Positions 11,931 to 23,680 of a DNA stretch of 64,000 bases are shown here, piece after piece. The notes beneath the pieces were generated by a model, which was given only the letters and a program-made list of their open reading frames with translations, was not told the DNA's origin and did no database searches. This DNA comes from Rhizopus sp. PT2906. Lineage: Eukaryota; Mucoromycota; Mucoromycetes; Mucorales; Rhizopodaceae. The DNA lies in the NCBI GenBank assembly GCA_025529335.1, contig JAMYHX010000161.1, forward strand, positions 17,807-81,806, given 5' to 3'. Position numbers and translations under genes: made by a program. Position 1 is the stretch's first letter, and the number at the start of each line of letters is the position of its first letter.

Positions 11931-12926
11931 TTATAGAATAACACAGGAATGCTTTGATGATTGTTCGTCCAATTTTACTATAAAAATATGAGCACACAAA
12001 TCAATAACATGTGGTTCCATTTACCAGAAATAGCCACTTTTGCTGCTTGATCAAAGCACTCTCGAACACCACGATTGTGTTTTGCCGAACATTCGAGGTA
12101 TCTCACTGCACGTATACTCTTTGCTACACTTAATCCCTAAAAAAAAAAAGTAATTAGAATCTATTATAAAAGAAGTTAGCATAGTCTATTTATATATTTT
12201 ACTTCTTGATACAAAATAGGATCGCATTTTTTCAAAGTTGTCTCATCCTCTCTCAAGTCGCATTTTAGTGCGACCAGGATAATCTTTGCTCTGGGGCAGC
12301 CTTCTTCTAATTCTTCCATCCAGCGGTTGGGTATATTCTCTAAAGAGTCCTTATTATCTACTGAAAAACATATCATAATGACATGTGTATCGCTATAGGA
12401 TAAAGATCGAATTCGATCAAACTCCTCTTGACCTAAATGATATACACCCGTTAATACATTATTTTGATTGCTTCATTTCACTTTTTACCTGCTGTATCCC
12501 ATATAGATAGCTCTACATGTTTTCCATCAATGTATACATCATTCACATAGTTGTCAAACACAGTAGGTTCATATACCTATATGACTTAAATCAGGGGACT
12601 CCTTTAAATCCAATATGTATTCTTACTTGAGGAAAGTAGCCTCTTGTGTATACATTCAATAAGGATGTCTTACCACAAGCACCATCTCCGACCACTATAA
12701 CCTTTCTTTTTATTGGCTTACTAGATCCTATACAATAAACCATTTACAATAGAAAGGAAAGAAAAAAAAAAAAGTTCCTGAATTTTTGTACATCTCCACA
12801 TTTACCTTTTTTTTTACCGGCAAGAAAGTTAATTCTCAGAAAGACGATCTCCGTGACTGACTTTTGCCTTTTTTTTTTTTTTTTATGCGATAGAGATAAA
12901 ACGGAGGCCATCATAGTAACAGCCAT
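11931..12926 (-). CDS. RHO3: Rho-family small GTPase, Rho3 type
   Basis: Five exons are certain: 12727-12627, 12576-12489, 12432-12203, 12136-12025, 11977-11931. They carry every GTPase box: GDGACGKTS (P-loop), VYEPTVFDNY (switch I), WDTAGQEEFDR (switch II), ALKCDLR in the NKxD position, and ECSAKH. The protein ends CVIL, a CAAX box whose terminal Leu predicts geranylgeranylation. The pattern matches Rho3, which directs polarised exocytosis and actin organisation at the plasma membrane. The first exon is uncertain. An ATG at 12926 with an exon to 12818 joins in phase (GCC-G to GA-TCT) and would add about 36 residues, including a lysine run, before SSKPIKRK. A shorter leader exon elsewhere is possible, so treat the N-terminus as unresolved. 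Confidence 0.88.
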
Positions 12927-13422
12927 AGAGACACAAATTGAGAGTTATGGACAAGATGATCAAACAATAAAGAAGAAAAGACATGAGTAAGGAGCATGAC
13001 CAAGTATATTTCACAAAGTATCAAGCTATTCCTTTTTTATTCACTAGTCTTTTAGTTTGCTCAATGTTAAATATAAAGAAACTACACATTGAATCCTATT
13101 GGAAAAAAAAAAAGACAGTTTGATAGTAAACAAAAAAAAATTTCTGCTTTTTATCGTTTCTTTCCGGCTCGGAAGATGGGCAAAAACAGTAAATGCGGAC
13201 ATCTTTGGTGAGACATAAAACCAGCCTTCTCTTTTTCCTCTCTCTTTTTTTTTTTTCCCTTTTCCCTTTTCCCTTTTTTTTTTTAAAAAGAAAAACCTTT
13301 TTTATTTAAAGAAAAAGAGAGCAGAGCAATATTGTACAAAAAGAGTTAACAATACTTTTTTTTGATTTTTTTCTTTTTGCTTTTTTTTTCTTTTTTATTT
13401 TTTTGTCTTCATTTCTTATATA

Positions 13423-14918
13423 ATGTCAACAATGGACATGTCTTCGACTATGACAGAATCTGGCAACCCAGCCAACACAATCTATGTAGGCAATTTGGAC
13501 CAAAGGTTAGATAATAAACATAAAAGAGTGTGGTTATTTTACAACTATTTCTTTCTAGAGTGACTGAAGCTATGTTACACGAGATCTCCAGCACGGTTGG
13601 TACAGTTGCCAGTGTCAAAATTATATCTGTAAGTTTGTCATAATACCAAAAAAAGGCGTTTATTGAAAACGGGTTCTTAGGTCAGAAAGCATAATAATTA
13701 TGTAAGTCTATTGAATGAGATAATGTATAGAGACTAACTTGATTTGATAAAAGGGTGCCGTCAATTATGGATTTGTTGAATTTGTTGACCCAAAAGATGC
13801 TGAAGGTGCTATTCAAGTTATGAATGGCAAAAGAGTCTTTGAACACGTAAGCCTTATTTCATCTACATGTCAGAGTGTATCTAACAATGAAAAATATAGG
13901 AAATCAGAGCAAATTGGGCTCAACCTTCTTCTGCTGCTACTACTGCTACTGCTTCTGTACAACAACAGACAGCTAAAGAAGATACATCCAGTCACTTTCA
14001 CATCTTTGTTGGTGACCTTGCACCTGAAATCACTGATGAAAAGCTTGGAGCCGCATTCTCCTCTTCTTTTGCCACCATGTCGTAAGTTGATTTTATGTAT
14101 GAGTCACTCTTATTGACTCTTTTTTTTTTTTTAAAAAAAAGTGATGCACACGTTATGTGGGACCCAGTGTCTGGAAAATCAAGAGGTTTTGGCTTTGTAG
14201 CTTTTAGAGACAAAGCAGATGCAGAACAAGCTATTGCCACCATGAACGGTGAATGGTTAGGAACACGTCCCATTCGCTGTAATTGGGCTACACAGAAAGG
14301 ACAAATGGCTATGCCTGCACCTCAACCTGGACAGCAATTGCCTTATGAAATTGTTGTGCAGCAAACACCTGCTTATGTCACAAGCATCTATGTTGGCAAC
14401 ATACCAGTCAGTATAACTCGTAAGTATTTTCTGTGATAAAATGGGTGATGTACAATATTAACAGAATATAATAGAACATGATTTGGTTCAACCTTTTCAA
14501 AGATTTGGATATATTCAAGAAGTTAAATTTCATGCTGATCGTGGTTTTGCCTTTGTAAAGTAAGTAGACTAGATTCAAGAAGAGGGAGCGTATTCTAATA
14601 TGATTTAGGATGGATACACATGAAAATGCAGCAAATGCTATTGTTCATTTACAAGGCATGAATATCAATGGTAACATAGCCAAGGTAAATGCTTGAATTA
14701 TGATTGATAACAGTCAACTCACCATTCTTTAGCTCTCATGGGGTAAGGATCGTCCTCCTCCAGGATGGCAAAACTACAATGGTTATCCACAACAATCAAA
14801 CTACAATCAAGGTCAATATGGCAGACGTCAACCTAATAACAATGTATTTGGTGTTCATCAGCAATTATCCAGTGGATATGCATTTCAAAATGGAAATAGT
14901 ATGAATGGACAATGGTAG
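13423..14918 (+). CDS. PUB1: PUB1/TIA1-like RNA-binding protein, three RRMs
   Basis: Nine exons give 357 residues: 13423-13505, 13559-13628, 13681-13701, 13754-13846, 13900-14081, 14142-14419, 14475-14559, 14609-14684, 14733-14918. Three RRM domains follow one another. RRM1 starts TIYVGNLD, with NYGFVEF as RNP1. RRM2 starts HIFVGDLAPEI, with RGFGFVAF. RRM3 starts SIYVGNIP, with RGFAFVK. A Gln/Asn/Gly/Tyr-rich tail follows, typical of stress-granule proteins. The family binds AU-rich and poly(U) RNA and controls mRNA stability and translation. The third exon is only 21 bases. It is needed to give the RRM1 beta2-beta3 loop its normal length and keeps the frame, so it could be skipped without a frameshift. 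Confidence 0.9.
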
Positions 14919-14983
14919 TCTTTATAAATATATTTGATATTTTTTCCCTTTACTGTAATTTTGCAGATTAAAAGCTTTTATTC

Positions 14984-14987
<4 letters not shown>

Positions 14988-15029
<42 letters not shown>
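14988..15029. repeat. 42-base poly(T) tract
   Basis: Uninterrupted run of T about 70 bases past the PUB1 homologue's stop codon, possibly in its 3' region. Homopolymers of this length are prone to length error in assemblies. Confidence 0.9.
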
Positions 15030-15045
15030 CATCTGGACATATCAG

Positions 15046-15483
15046 TTATGCATATGTAAGCCTCTTGATATTCTTATGTAATAAATGAAGGGAATCAGTT
15101 GTCTCCAGGATATTCATCTCCAAGTTGTGCTTCTTATAAATTGAATGATGATCAGGATTTACAATGCCTTCTATCAATGTAAGAAAGAACTTCTTGATGT
15201 GAGCTCTGTATCTAAAAGCGGGCTCAGCTGTTACAGCCAAAGTTTCATTTATCAAGGATTCTGTAAAGGAAGCTTGTTGTAATAAAAGGAAGAAATGCTG
15301 CTTGTATTGCTTGTTATCCTGAATGGGTGGGCTAATCATTTCTTGTATGATATTCAAGAGCCTCTGGCTACATAAAGGTTTTATCACATGAGAAAGATGT
15401 AAATAATATAGAATATAAACAGAGAACCTATGACCAGAACTGAAGTCGTCTTTTTGAACACGAGTTAACCATATCAGGAGCAT
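15046..15483 (-). CDS. Unknown helical protein, N-terminus unresolved
   Basis: A 145-codon minus-strand frame with good protein-like composition and several predicted helices, for example RLLNIIQEMI and QHFFLLLQQASFTESLINETL. No family is recognised. Upstream on the same strand, up to about 15720, lie further short coding-like pieces (AEFVKLFN, DDLIKIFVWYLLLQ) and a pyrimidine tract followed by AACAG. The real gene may therefore have more 5' exons squeezed against WDR91, or it may be a fragment. No splice model tried joined them cleanly. Confidence 0.4.
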   Translation of the reverse strand: MLLIWLTRVQKDDFSSGHRFSVYILYYLHLSHVIKPLCSQRLLNIIQEMISPPIQDNKQYKQHFFLLLQQASFTESLINETLAVTAEPAFRYRAHIKKFFLTLIEGIVNPDHHSIYKKHNLEMNILETTDSLHLLHKNIKRLTYA

Positions 15484-15832
15484 GATTTAAAAAAGAAAGA
15501 CAGTCCTTTCACACTTGATCCATATCGACTCTTTGGTCATTAGTTCTACATTGTACAACTCATCCTTCTACTGACAATAAGGACTTGACTGCCTTGTAAT
15601 AATAAATACCACACAAAGATCTTGATTAAATCGTCTTTTTCTTATTCTACAAGTGACTCATATGACAAGACTGAAAAAATTACCATATTGAACAATTTGA
15701 CAAATTCGGCAACCTGTTAAAAGGAGAGAGAAAGAGAGAGAGAAAGAAAAAAAAAAAAAAAAAAGGCTGTTACACATCGTTGCAGGAATCGTTCTTTTTC
15801 TTTTTTTCTTTTATTTTTTTTTTTTGTTCACT

Positions 15833-18273
15833 ATGAATTCATTACATCAAGTGGATGAGCTTGTAAAAGAGTATTTATTAGTAAGGGGAAAAGAAAAGTG
15901 GCGACAAAACATATACTAAATATTCTTTAGTTTCGTGGATTCATAAACACCTTTCGAGCGTTAGAAACAGATATAAGGTCGGATAAAGATAAAGGGTTTC
16001 AAGTAAATATAAACTATAACAAGTTGATTTTATATCTCATAAAAAAAAAAAGGCGGATAAGATTATTGAAGAACTCATATCATACATAACTTCTGGAGAC
16101 ATCCAGGGACTTGTTGACTATTATCGATACCTAGATCTTCGCTTCTTTTCTCGCCTAGATAGTCGATTCCAACGTACGATAAAAAAGTTTGAATTATGTC
16201 TGCTAAGACACTATCTTGTTCATACCATACAGCATAAGAAAAGGGAAAAAGTGATTGAATTCTTTGATATTTATGGATCAGAACTACAAGGCAAACCTGA
16301 ATGGACTGCTTGGTTTGGTAAGAAATGATGATGAAAACACAACACCAAATATGTTGATACAAACGATAGCATTACCTTATATCAAAAATCCATCCAATGA
16401 TCCAACCTTTGAACCCTTCTTTTCAAAGTATTGGGTAGACAACTATACAATCTCTTTACACAACTTTTTAGCTACCACATTTCAAAATATGCGTAAGTTA
16501 GGCTCTTATTATGAACAAACACAGGGTGGCACTGACCTATTTGTGTTAAAAGCTTTACCAAGTCTTTTATCATTCAACATGGATCGTCTTCAGCGCAAGT
16601 CGCAACAGACAGAGATCGAGACATTAAAGAGCACGGTAGAAACTCAAAAGGCAACCTTGGAGGCTCGTGAAAATGATATTGCTAAACTAAGGCATCAAGT
16701 GCTCGAGACGAGAAAGGAGATGACGGATGGTATTTCATTTATACGAAGAAGAGCAGCCAGTACAGCCACTGATTTGCAACAAAAGACAGCATTAAAGAGT
16801 AACGAGAATCCAAAAAGATCAAGCTCTGAATCAACTGCTATTATCCGCTCTATGGAAGAAGAGCCATTCTTGATCGTCGGTCAACAAGATTTTTATGAAC
16901 ATCCTTCAGCCATCACACATGCCAAATTCTCAAGTCAAGGGGATAGAATTGCTAGTTGTGATATGGATAATATGGTCAAAATATGGAATTGTAAAAGTCA
17001 GTCAACAGATTCAATCAAGATAAAGAACAGTCCTTCGAACGTGCTATCATTAGAATGGGATGCAAGATCAGATAAATTTGTAAAGATTAGTTCATTGCTT
17101 TCTTTCTTTTCCTTCTTTCTGTATATATATGCTGAGCTTTCTCTATAAATCATAATTAGCTGTATTTAGGAACAGATACTGGACTTATCCGTGTTTATAA
17201 TGTTGAATCCAAAGCAGTGGTGCAAGAATTCTTAATGGATGAAAGCTACCCTTGGTAAAGTATGTCCCATTGTTTAAAATAAGAATTTGAATTAATACAA
17301 TAGTAACAGGATCAATCAGATATCTTCTAGCCCAGTGGAGCCTATTTTCATCTGCGCAGGATCAAGCAACAGGGTATTGAACAGTAATAATAATAATAAT
17401 AAGCGATCTGGAACACTCGTAGCTTGGAGTATGAAGACAATGTCAGCCTGTGTAAGTGATGAGAGAGAGAGAGAGAGAGAGCTAATATTGATAGTGCTCT
17501 AATAATATACATAGGGAACATTCTCCTTTAATGATGATCAAGATATAAATACAATCAATTTGAACCATAACGGACAAATGCTTGTTGTTGCCAACAATGC
17601 AGGATTGATGCAGATATTTGGTAGTTACTTTTAATTATTGTTATTGATGGTTCACTTACATCTTGTAGATATTCGAAGTATGAAGCCAATCATGGAATGG
17701 AAGGGCAATAAGAAACCACCATGCATAGCACAGTTTAGCTTTGATGAAAATTCTATTTATTCAGTAGATACCAGCGGTGAGGTAAATAAAGGGACATTTG
17801 AATATTTGCATAAGCTATATATAGCTTCTCCCTCTTTTTTTTTTTAGTTATCTCAGTGGTCTATACATAAACCCGGTGAATGTGTGTTTAGTCGCTCATT
17901 GGAAGGATTCCCGCCTGTTCCTAGTATACCAATGGACATACCAACGTCTTCTGCGTCCTCAATATCATCAAAGAAAAGTAAAAGGTCATTCAGAGATGAT
18001 AGTGTCATTCAATTACTTTTATCTGGATCTCCTCGCTCTCAAACGGTCTCATTTAGCTCTAATACAGACTATGTGCTGTGCACTTCTGCAAATCACTATG
18101 GATCCATTTATAAAGTGCTAGAACCAAATACCTCATCACCCGTATTAAAGATTGGAGGACAACCGACAGCGCACCAAAAGATTACAACAGTAGATTGGGC
18201 AAACTCATCTAATGCTTGTTTATTTGGCACAATAGATGGCACCGTCAAAATAACTTCATTAATAAAGGTTTAA
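15833..18273 (+). CDS. WDR91: WDR91 homologue, endosomal WD40 protein
   Basis: Ten exons join in phase: 15833-15880, 15931-16002, 16053-16317, 16370-16492, 16553-17079, 17160-17254, 17310-17451, 17515-17620, 17669-17781, 17848-18273, giving 638 residues. The N-terminus closely follows the WDR91 pattern: DELVKEYLLFRGF, then RFFSRLD, then TIQHKK, then the FFSKYW...SLHNFL block. A coiled-coil segment follows (around 180-240), with EIETLKSTVETQKATLEARE-type heptads. A C-terminal WD40 propeller starts at about EHPSAITHAKFSSQG, with KIWNCK, GLIRVYN and QIFDIRS blade ends. In animals WDR91 is a Rab7 effector that restrains PI3P synthesis during early-to-late endosome conversion. The gene ends tail-to-tail with its minus-strand neighbour: the two stop codons overlap. 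Confidence 0.92.
17459..17481. repeat. (GA)n microsatellite in a WDR91 intron
   Basis: GA dinucleotide run directly after the GTAAGTGAT donor of the intron between exons 7 and 8 of WDR91. Confidence 0.85.
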
Positions 18274-19439
18274 TGTGTCTTGTCACGTCTGAATCGGTTG
18301 TATTCATCTATTTTTTGACCTAACTCTATCTGATGTTCAGTCTGTTGGCCCATCAAGTCGATCACTTCATTATCACACCACAAGATCAGTTCAGATAGTT
18401 TACGACGAACATCCCAAAGGTATTTTTGCATAGGAGAATAATAAGCTCCTGTATTATCCTTTTCGTTTTTGTATCTATTTTTGGTTTAGTAAGTTTGATC
18501 ATTATATGGTATGGACTTACTCTTGAGGTGATTGCAAAGTGGGTAGTTGAGGATAAAGTTGGCGAGCTTGTAAAAGACATTCATAGGCAGCATCTGGGAA
18601 ATACACTTTACCCTGTCCCATCATTGATTCTTTTATATTGTTTGCTTTCAATTCAAGAATGGCTTCCAATATTGAACTGTCCGCTTCCTTTAGCAATTCT
18701 TTTACCTTTTCCAATTTCTTTAAATTGCTTGCTTTCTAAGTATTTTTATATTATTAGTTCAGAGCAGATAACTCTAGGACACACTGTCTATTTTACCTCT
18801 TCATATCTTTGTTTGCAGTCCTCAATGGCTTGTTTCAGTGGTTCTGAGTCAGGATGATCTTTTTTCTATAAAAGTGTAAGCAAAACAAAAGTGTAGTATA
18901 TACAAGACTACATACATCATCCAATAACTCGGTCACCTCCTGACGATAGACTTCCAGCGTCCTGTGATCTACAGAATATTTTTCATTTCTTGTCTCAATC
19001 TCTTGGATTTTATCTTCTTCGGTTTGAACTTTTTCTTCTGCTTCTTTCAAGAGTTCCTTTGCCTTTTGGATGCCTTTATGCGCACGATCCTTGTCTTCTC
19101 GTAAAGAACACTTTTATATGTATAGACACATTATCATCTTGATCCCATGTGTATGATTCAAACTTACTGTGATTGTAGAAATGGCCCATTGAAGTGACCA
19201 AGAGTTTAAGTTCTTCCATTCGGTTTCCCACATGGTTCTACATAAACAAATGTTCATCTATTGCTCTTTTCTTTAAAACTATATTTTACATACACTTTGG
19301 CAGCAGCTTCTTGAAACTCAAGATCGACTGGATCTTTAGCCATTCTAATCTTTTTGATAGCCAACAGATTTTCAAGGTAAGGTCTTTCTACATGAGAAAG
19401 ACCAGAGATAGCGTCGATAAGTTCATCAATTCGGGACAT
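18270..19439 (-). CDS. Coiled-coil protein of unknown function
   Basis: Six exons (19439-19294, 19237-19168, 19110-18916, 18865-18797, 18735-18521, 18474-18270) give 299 residues. The middle is strongly coiled coil: GIQKAKELLKEAEEKVQTEE with alternating Lys and Glu heptads, then KKLEKVKELLKEADSSILEA. The C-terminal part keeps further helices (KLSELILWCDNEVIDLMGQQ). There is no signal peptide or membrane segment and no family recognised. The last intron is only 46 bases; its acceptor (AAAAATAG) was chosen because it alone keeps the final exon open, and CTTACTAAACC before it looks like the branch site. The stop overlaps the WDR91 stop. Confidence 0.75.
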
Positions 19440-20021
19440 GTAAAACAGAAGAAAGAGAAGAAAGATGAAATTAGGTGTGTGACAGATGTAGGCTATTTTT
19501 TTGGGCGGGAATATTATGGGAACAAATGGAACAAATCAATGCTCTTGCCTATTGTTTCACAGTGATAGCTTCATGCACAGACATACCGCGTACGCCTCAA
19601 GAGAAAAAAAAAAAAAAAAAGAGACAGCTGGGAAACAGTTCCCAGAATTTCCTCCCCATCGAGAATGTAAATGGGATGGTATCTTATGTAATCAATACCT
19701 ACTTCCTATTTTATATATACGAATTTCAGTGGGTCTATAAGGTACAATTTAGTCATCTTCTTTAGATCAAAGAAAGAAAGCGATAGATACCAGTGTAAAT
19801 TATATGTCTCTCTCTGCTTTGAAACGAAAATGTGTGTAGGATGCTTCATAGAAATAGACTCTCTGTTTTATTTTTTGTTAAACTTTAGTGCAGTCAACAT
19901 TGGCCAATGAGAGGTAATCGGTAATTGAACCAGACTAGAAGCAAACGCAAAAAGAAGGATTGAACTCATCTTAATCTCTCTCTCTTCTCTTTTACATCCA
20001 TCCATCCATCCGTTAACATCC
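19440..20021. promoter_or_regulatory. eL8 promoter region with back-to-back CCAAT boxes
   Basis: The gap between the divergent coiled-coil gene and eL8. A perfect palindrome CATTGGCCAATG at 19898-19909, about 115 bases before the eL8 start codon, presents CCAAT boxes on both strands, the binding site type of the HAP/NF-Y complex. Pyrimidine-rich leader sequence and a (CATC)n run at about 19995-20013 precede the ATG. An A-run lies at 19603-19620. Confidence 0.4.
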
Positions 20022-21042
20022 ATGGTAAGTTTGTGTTTTTTTTATCAGCGATAAACATGCACTTTATATTATACATCCACGACACATCCTCTTGTTAAAA
20101 GAGATGAGTTGATTTGTATAAAAAGGCTGAATTGATACCTGCGCTTTATGTGTCAGTATCAATTGCTAGGGTGTAGTTTTATCAGAGTTGTGAATTTTCT
20201 AAAAGAAATTTGAATCTGATCAAACTCTTATCACTCAATGACAGCCTGCTACCAAGAAGTCTACTGGAAAGAAAGTTGCCCCTGCTCCTTATCCCATTAA
20301 GGGCAAGCAAACTACCAAAGCTACTGCCAACCCCTTGATTGAAAAGACTCCCAAGAACTTTGGTATTGGTCAAGATGTTCAACCCAAGCGTGATGTTACC
20401 CGTTTTGTCAAGTGGCCTCACTATGTCCGTCTTCAACGCCAAAAGAAGATCTTGTACCAACGTCTCAAGGTCCCTCCTGCTCTTAACCAATTCACTCAAG
20501 TCTTGGACAAGAACACTGCTACTCAACTCTTCAAGTTGTTGCACAAGTACAGACCCGAAAGCAAGCAAGAAAAGCGCGAACGTCTTCGTGCTATTGCTGC
20601 TGCCAAGGCTGAAAAGAAGGAAGTCCCCAAGACTGACAAGCCTCTCGTTGTCAAGTACGGTATCAACCACATCACTGCCTTGGTTGAAAACAAGAAGGCT
20701 CAATTGGTTGTTATTGCTGATGATGTTGACCCTATTGAATTGGTTCTCTGGCTTCCTGCCCTTTGCCGTAAGATGGGTGTCCCTTACTGTATTGTCAAGG
20801 GTAAGGCTCGTCTCGGTACTCTTGTCCACAAGAAGACTGCTACTGCCGTTGCCTTGACCGAAGTCTCTGATGCTGATAAGGCTGAATTGGCTACTGTCGT
20901 TTCTGCCGTCAAGTCCAACTTCACTGACAAGTGGGAAGAAACCCGTCGTCACTGGGGTGGTGGTGTCATGGGCCCCAAGTCCAACGCCAAGATGGCTAAG
21001 CGTGCTGCTCTTGCTGCCAAGGAAATTGCTGCTCGTCAATAA
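20022..21042 (+). CDS. RPL8: 60S ribosomal protein eL8 (L7Ae family)
   Basis: Exon 1 is just the ATG (20022-20024); a 220-base intron follows, and exon 2 is 20245-21042, giving 266 residues. A first exon of a lone start codon is common in fungal ribosomal protein genes. The sequence has the Lys-rich N-terminus, FVKWPHYVRLQRQKKIL, then the L7Ae RNA-binding fold (KYGINHITALVENKKAQLVV, CRKMGVPYCIVKGKARLG) and the Ala/Lys-rich tail. The protein sits at the large-subunit surface near 5.8S/25S rRNA and helps pre-rRNA processing. Codon use is strongly biased to C- or G-ending codons (AAG, GTC, CTC), unlike most neighbours, as expected for a very highly expressed gene. The intron contains a stem-loop. 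Confidence 0.97.
20130..20164 (+). other. Stem-loop in the eL8 first intron
   Basis: AATTGATAC at 20130-20138 and its exact reverse complement GTATCAATT at 20156-20164 enclose a 17-base loop in the single intron of eL8. Such a hairpin could shorten the effective distance between splice sites in an intron that is long for this genome. No C/D or H/ACA snoRNA boxes were found around it. Confidence 0.5.
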
Positions 21043-21275
21043 GTTCATTTTAATAAAAGCATCTATTCATATTTGTATATATAATAAAGTCCCCACTTTA
21101 TACCCAAAAAAGAAATATTTTATACCCTGTGAAGGTGTTACTTGACTAAACCAAATTGCCATGTTTTATACAAGCTTAGAATAACTTGTGCAGAGAATGG
21201 GCAAAATTTTTTTGAATGCCCGAAATAAATAAACGCGTAGAGTTGTGTGTTTGTTGAATTTCTTTCGAACGACAT

Positions 21276-23358
21276 ATGTCTTTGAAAACATTTGAAAAGC
21301 TTTTACATAAATCACAAAACTTGATACAAAATACAGGAAAGAATGAAGTGCCTTCACTTGAACTTGACTTGAATCAGCTTGTTGATGAATCTAATCTACT
21401 TTATTCAAAATTCAGTCAACAACAATCACTTGATCCAACAGCGTAAAAAAAGATTGGGAGAAAACAATTGCGTGGTTGATTCTAATAATCAATATATAGT
21501 CAATACTTTTTAGCTCAGGGCGGTGTTAATGTTCGAGAGATTGATGACAACTTACGAAAGATAGAATCAGTGACTTTATTCAAACCTTCAGAAATAATAA
21601 AAAGCACGGATATTGAGGTATAATGGTATACTCTATAACAACACTAAAGAGAGACCATCGCTCACTTCTTCTTAGTCTTATTTACGGCAAAAGCATGAAA
21701 AGATCACAAAAGATATAATAAAGGAAGCAAGGGAAAAGGTAACAATAGATATGACTACAATCTAAAGAAATATATTAATTCTTGTTGTATATTAGCTGAC
21801 AAAAGAGGTGAAAGAGTATCTAAGCAACGCATCCGATAAGAAGACACAACAAAAAGCAACAACATTAAATCATCAAACTAAAATCACAGTTCCTGAAGAC
21901 AAGATTGTGTCCTATGCAACTGTTATACGAGATCTAAACCAAAGCCGAATGTTGTCAGAGCCATTCCCTCTGATTGAAAAGCTGAGACAGTTGAAGAGGC
22001 ATACAGATTTAGCAAAGGTAAAATAAGATTTATATTTAAAGTAAGAGTTCTAATAGAGCATAAAATAGGCACAAGGAAGATGCGTTGACGATGCATGGGA
22101 TATACTCTGTTATTTCACTGCCAACAACTTTCAAGGTGTATTCAATAAAGCCATACATCCTAAACCATCAGAAATCCATGGTATGACTCAGCATTTAGTC
22201 CAAGCTGCCAAAAGCTGGTTAGAGCAAAGGTAAGAATAAAGACAAGATGACACTCCGGCTGATATTCGATATTAGATATCTTCAAGACATTGATGATGTA
22301 TTGATCAAGTATGCAACGCAGGTTAAAGTGGGAGGTATACCTTCCCAAAGTCGTCGTCTTCTTGCCTATATCCAGTTCATGTACAAGAATGCTAGTAACA
22401 ATTGGACTGAGCCAAATCTTGAATTACAAAGCGATATGCCTATTTGGCTCTATTTGTATCTCTTGATGAGAATTGGACGTGAAGACATTGCTCTTGAATT
22501 TGTTGAAAACAAGCAAGATTTGTTTTATTTATCACCCAACTTTCCTTCTTATCTCAAGGAATATCTTTCAACTCCAAGTAGGCTGTAAGTTTTTTCTTTA
22601 TACAAAACAAAGAAAGAGAGAGAGAGGTACTGAATGATATAAACTAGTTTATCTGATGACAACCAAAAGACGATTCTATCAGAGTATCAACAGATGGAAT
22701 ATGGCATTGAAAAGTATGATCCTTATAAAAAATTACTTTACAAGATCATTGGTCGATGTGAAATGGATAAACCTATTCAAATGAAAACAAAGGAAGACTA
22801 TCTCTGGTTACATCTCTCTTTTATTCGTGAACGGCCCTTTAGAGAATTATATACTCATGAACAATACAGACTACGCGATCTGCAAGAATCACTAAATACA
22901 AAAGGGCCATCTTATTTTGATCCTGAAAGGTTGAATCCTTGGAGCTATTTCACCATTCTTTTATTATCTTTGCAGTTTGAAAGGGTAAGTTTGATCAAAA
23001 TAACAAGATAATCTTTATAAATCAAAAAACAAATAGGCTGTTGGCTTTTTGTACGAATATGAAGCATTTAGATTTGAAGCTGTTCACTTTGCTATAGTAT
23101 TTGCGTACTATGGCTTTCTTCAATACTCAAGGAAGCAAAATCCAAGTGTTGATGATATAGGTAACATAAATTGCACCTATATATCTTTTGTGTTCTAAAA
23201 GCTTGTTTATAATATTAGTATACATTAGCTTGGATGGGAGTGCGACTATAGACTTTGAAAAGCTTATTAGAAAGTTTCTTGGAACGTATGTTGCTGATGA
23301 ACTAACACCAATAATTGATCAGTACATGAAATTGCTCACCATTTACCCCACACTCTAA
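21276..23358 (+). CDS. NIC96: Nucleoporin Nup93/Nic96, C-terminally short
   Basis: Nine exons (21276-21442, 21500-21617, 21676-21738, 21796-22017, 22069-22229, 22276-22584, 22648-22984, 23037-23160, 23219-23358) join in phase to 546 residues. Family blocks are AQYFLAQGG near 60, ILCYFTANNF, MPIWLYLYLLMRIGREDIAL, ARNN-like KEDYLWLHLSF, and LLSLQFERAVGFLYEY...EAVHFAIVFAYYGFLQ. This is the inner-ring scaffold nucleoporin that binds Nup188/Nup205 and Nup62-complex coiled coils. Family members are about 820-840 residues, so roughly the last third of the helical solenoid is absent. The frame ends TIYPTL-stop just after the LIRKFL...DQYMKLL segment, and no continuation was found downstream. Either the gene was truncated or the 3' exons were displaced. 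Confidence 0.88.
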
Positions 23359-23680
23359 ACCTTTTTTTTTTTTTTTTTTAATAAGACTAATTTGAACAAA
23401 GGACAATATCTTTTCTTTGTTTCTTTCATGAGTTATCTATCTTGATGATTTTCTGAAAATAATCCAAGAGTAGCTTGAAAGTGTTATAAGGGAGGGAGTC
23501 AATTATGTAATAAGTCAGCATCTTACAGTCATTGATGTGTCCTAATCAAGAAAGTGTTAAAGCATTCTAAACAAAGGTCAAGTTCAAATGGATAAAATAT
23601 CTATTGTGAAATTGCAACCCAAAACAAATCCTGATCTTACAATTGAGTATATATAAGTAGCATATTAAGTCATCGTCACT

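Noticed and set aside
20025..20244. Possible intronic C/D snoRNA in eL8, as in animal RPL7A introns
   Set aside because: No paired C box (RTGATGA) and D box (CTGA) with terminal stem was found; GATGAGTTGAT near 20104 is not a convincing C box.
20182..21048. Long minus-strand ORF opposite eL8
   Set aside because: An antisense shadow of the strongly codon-biased eL8 gene.
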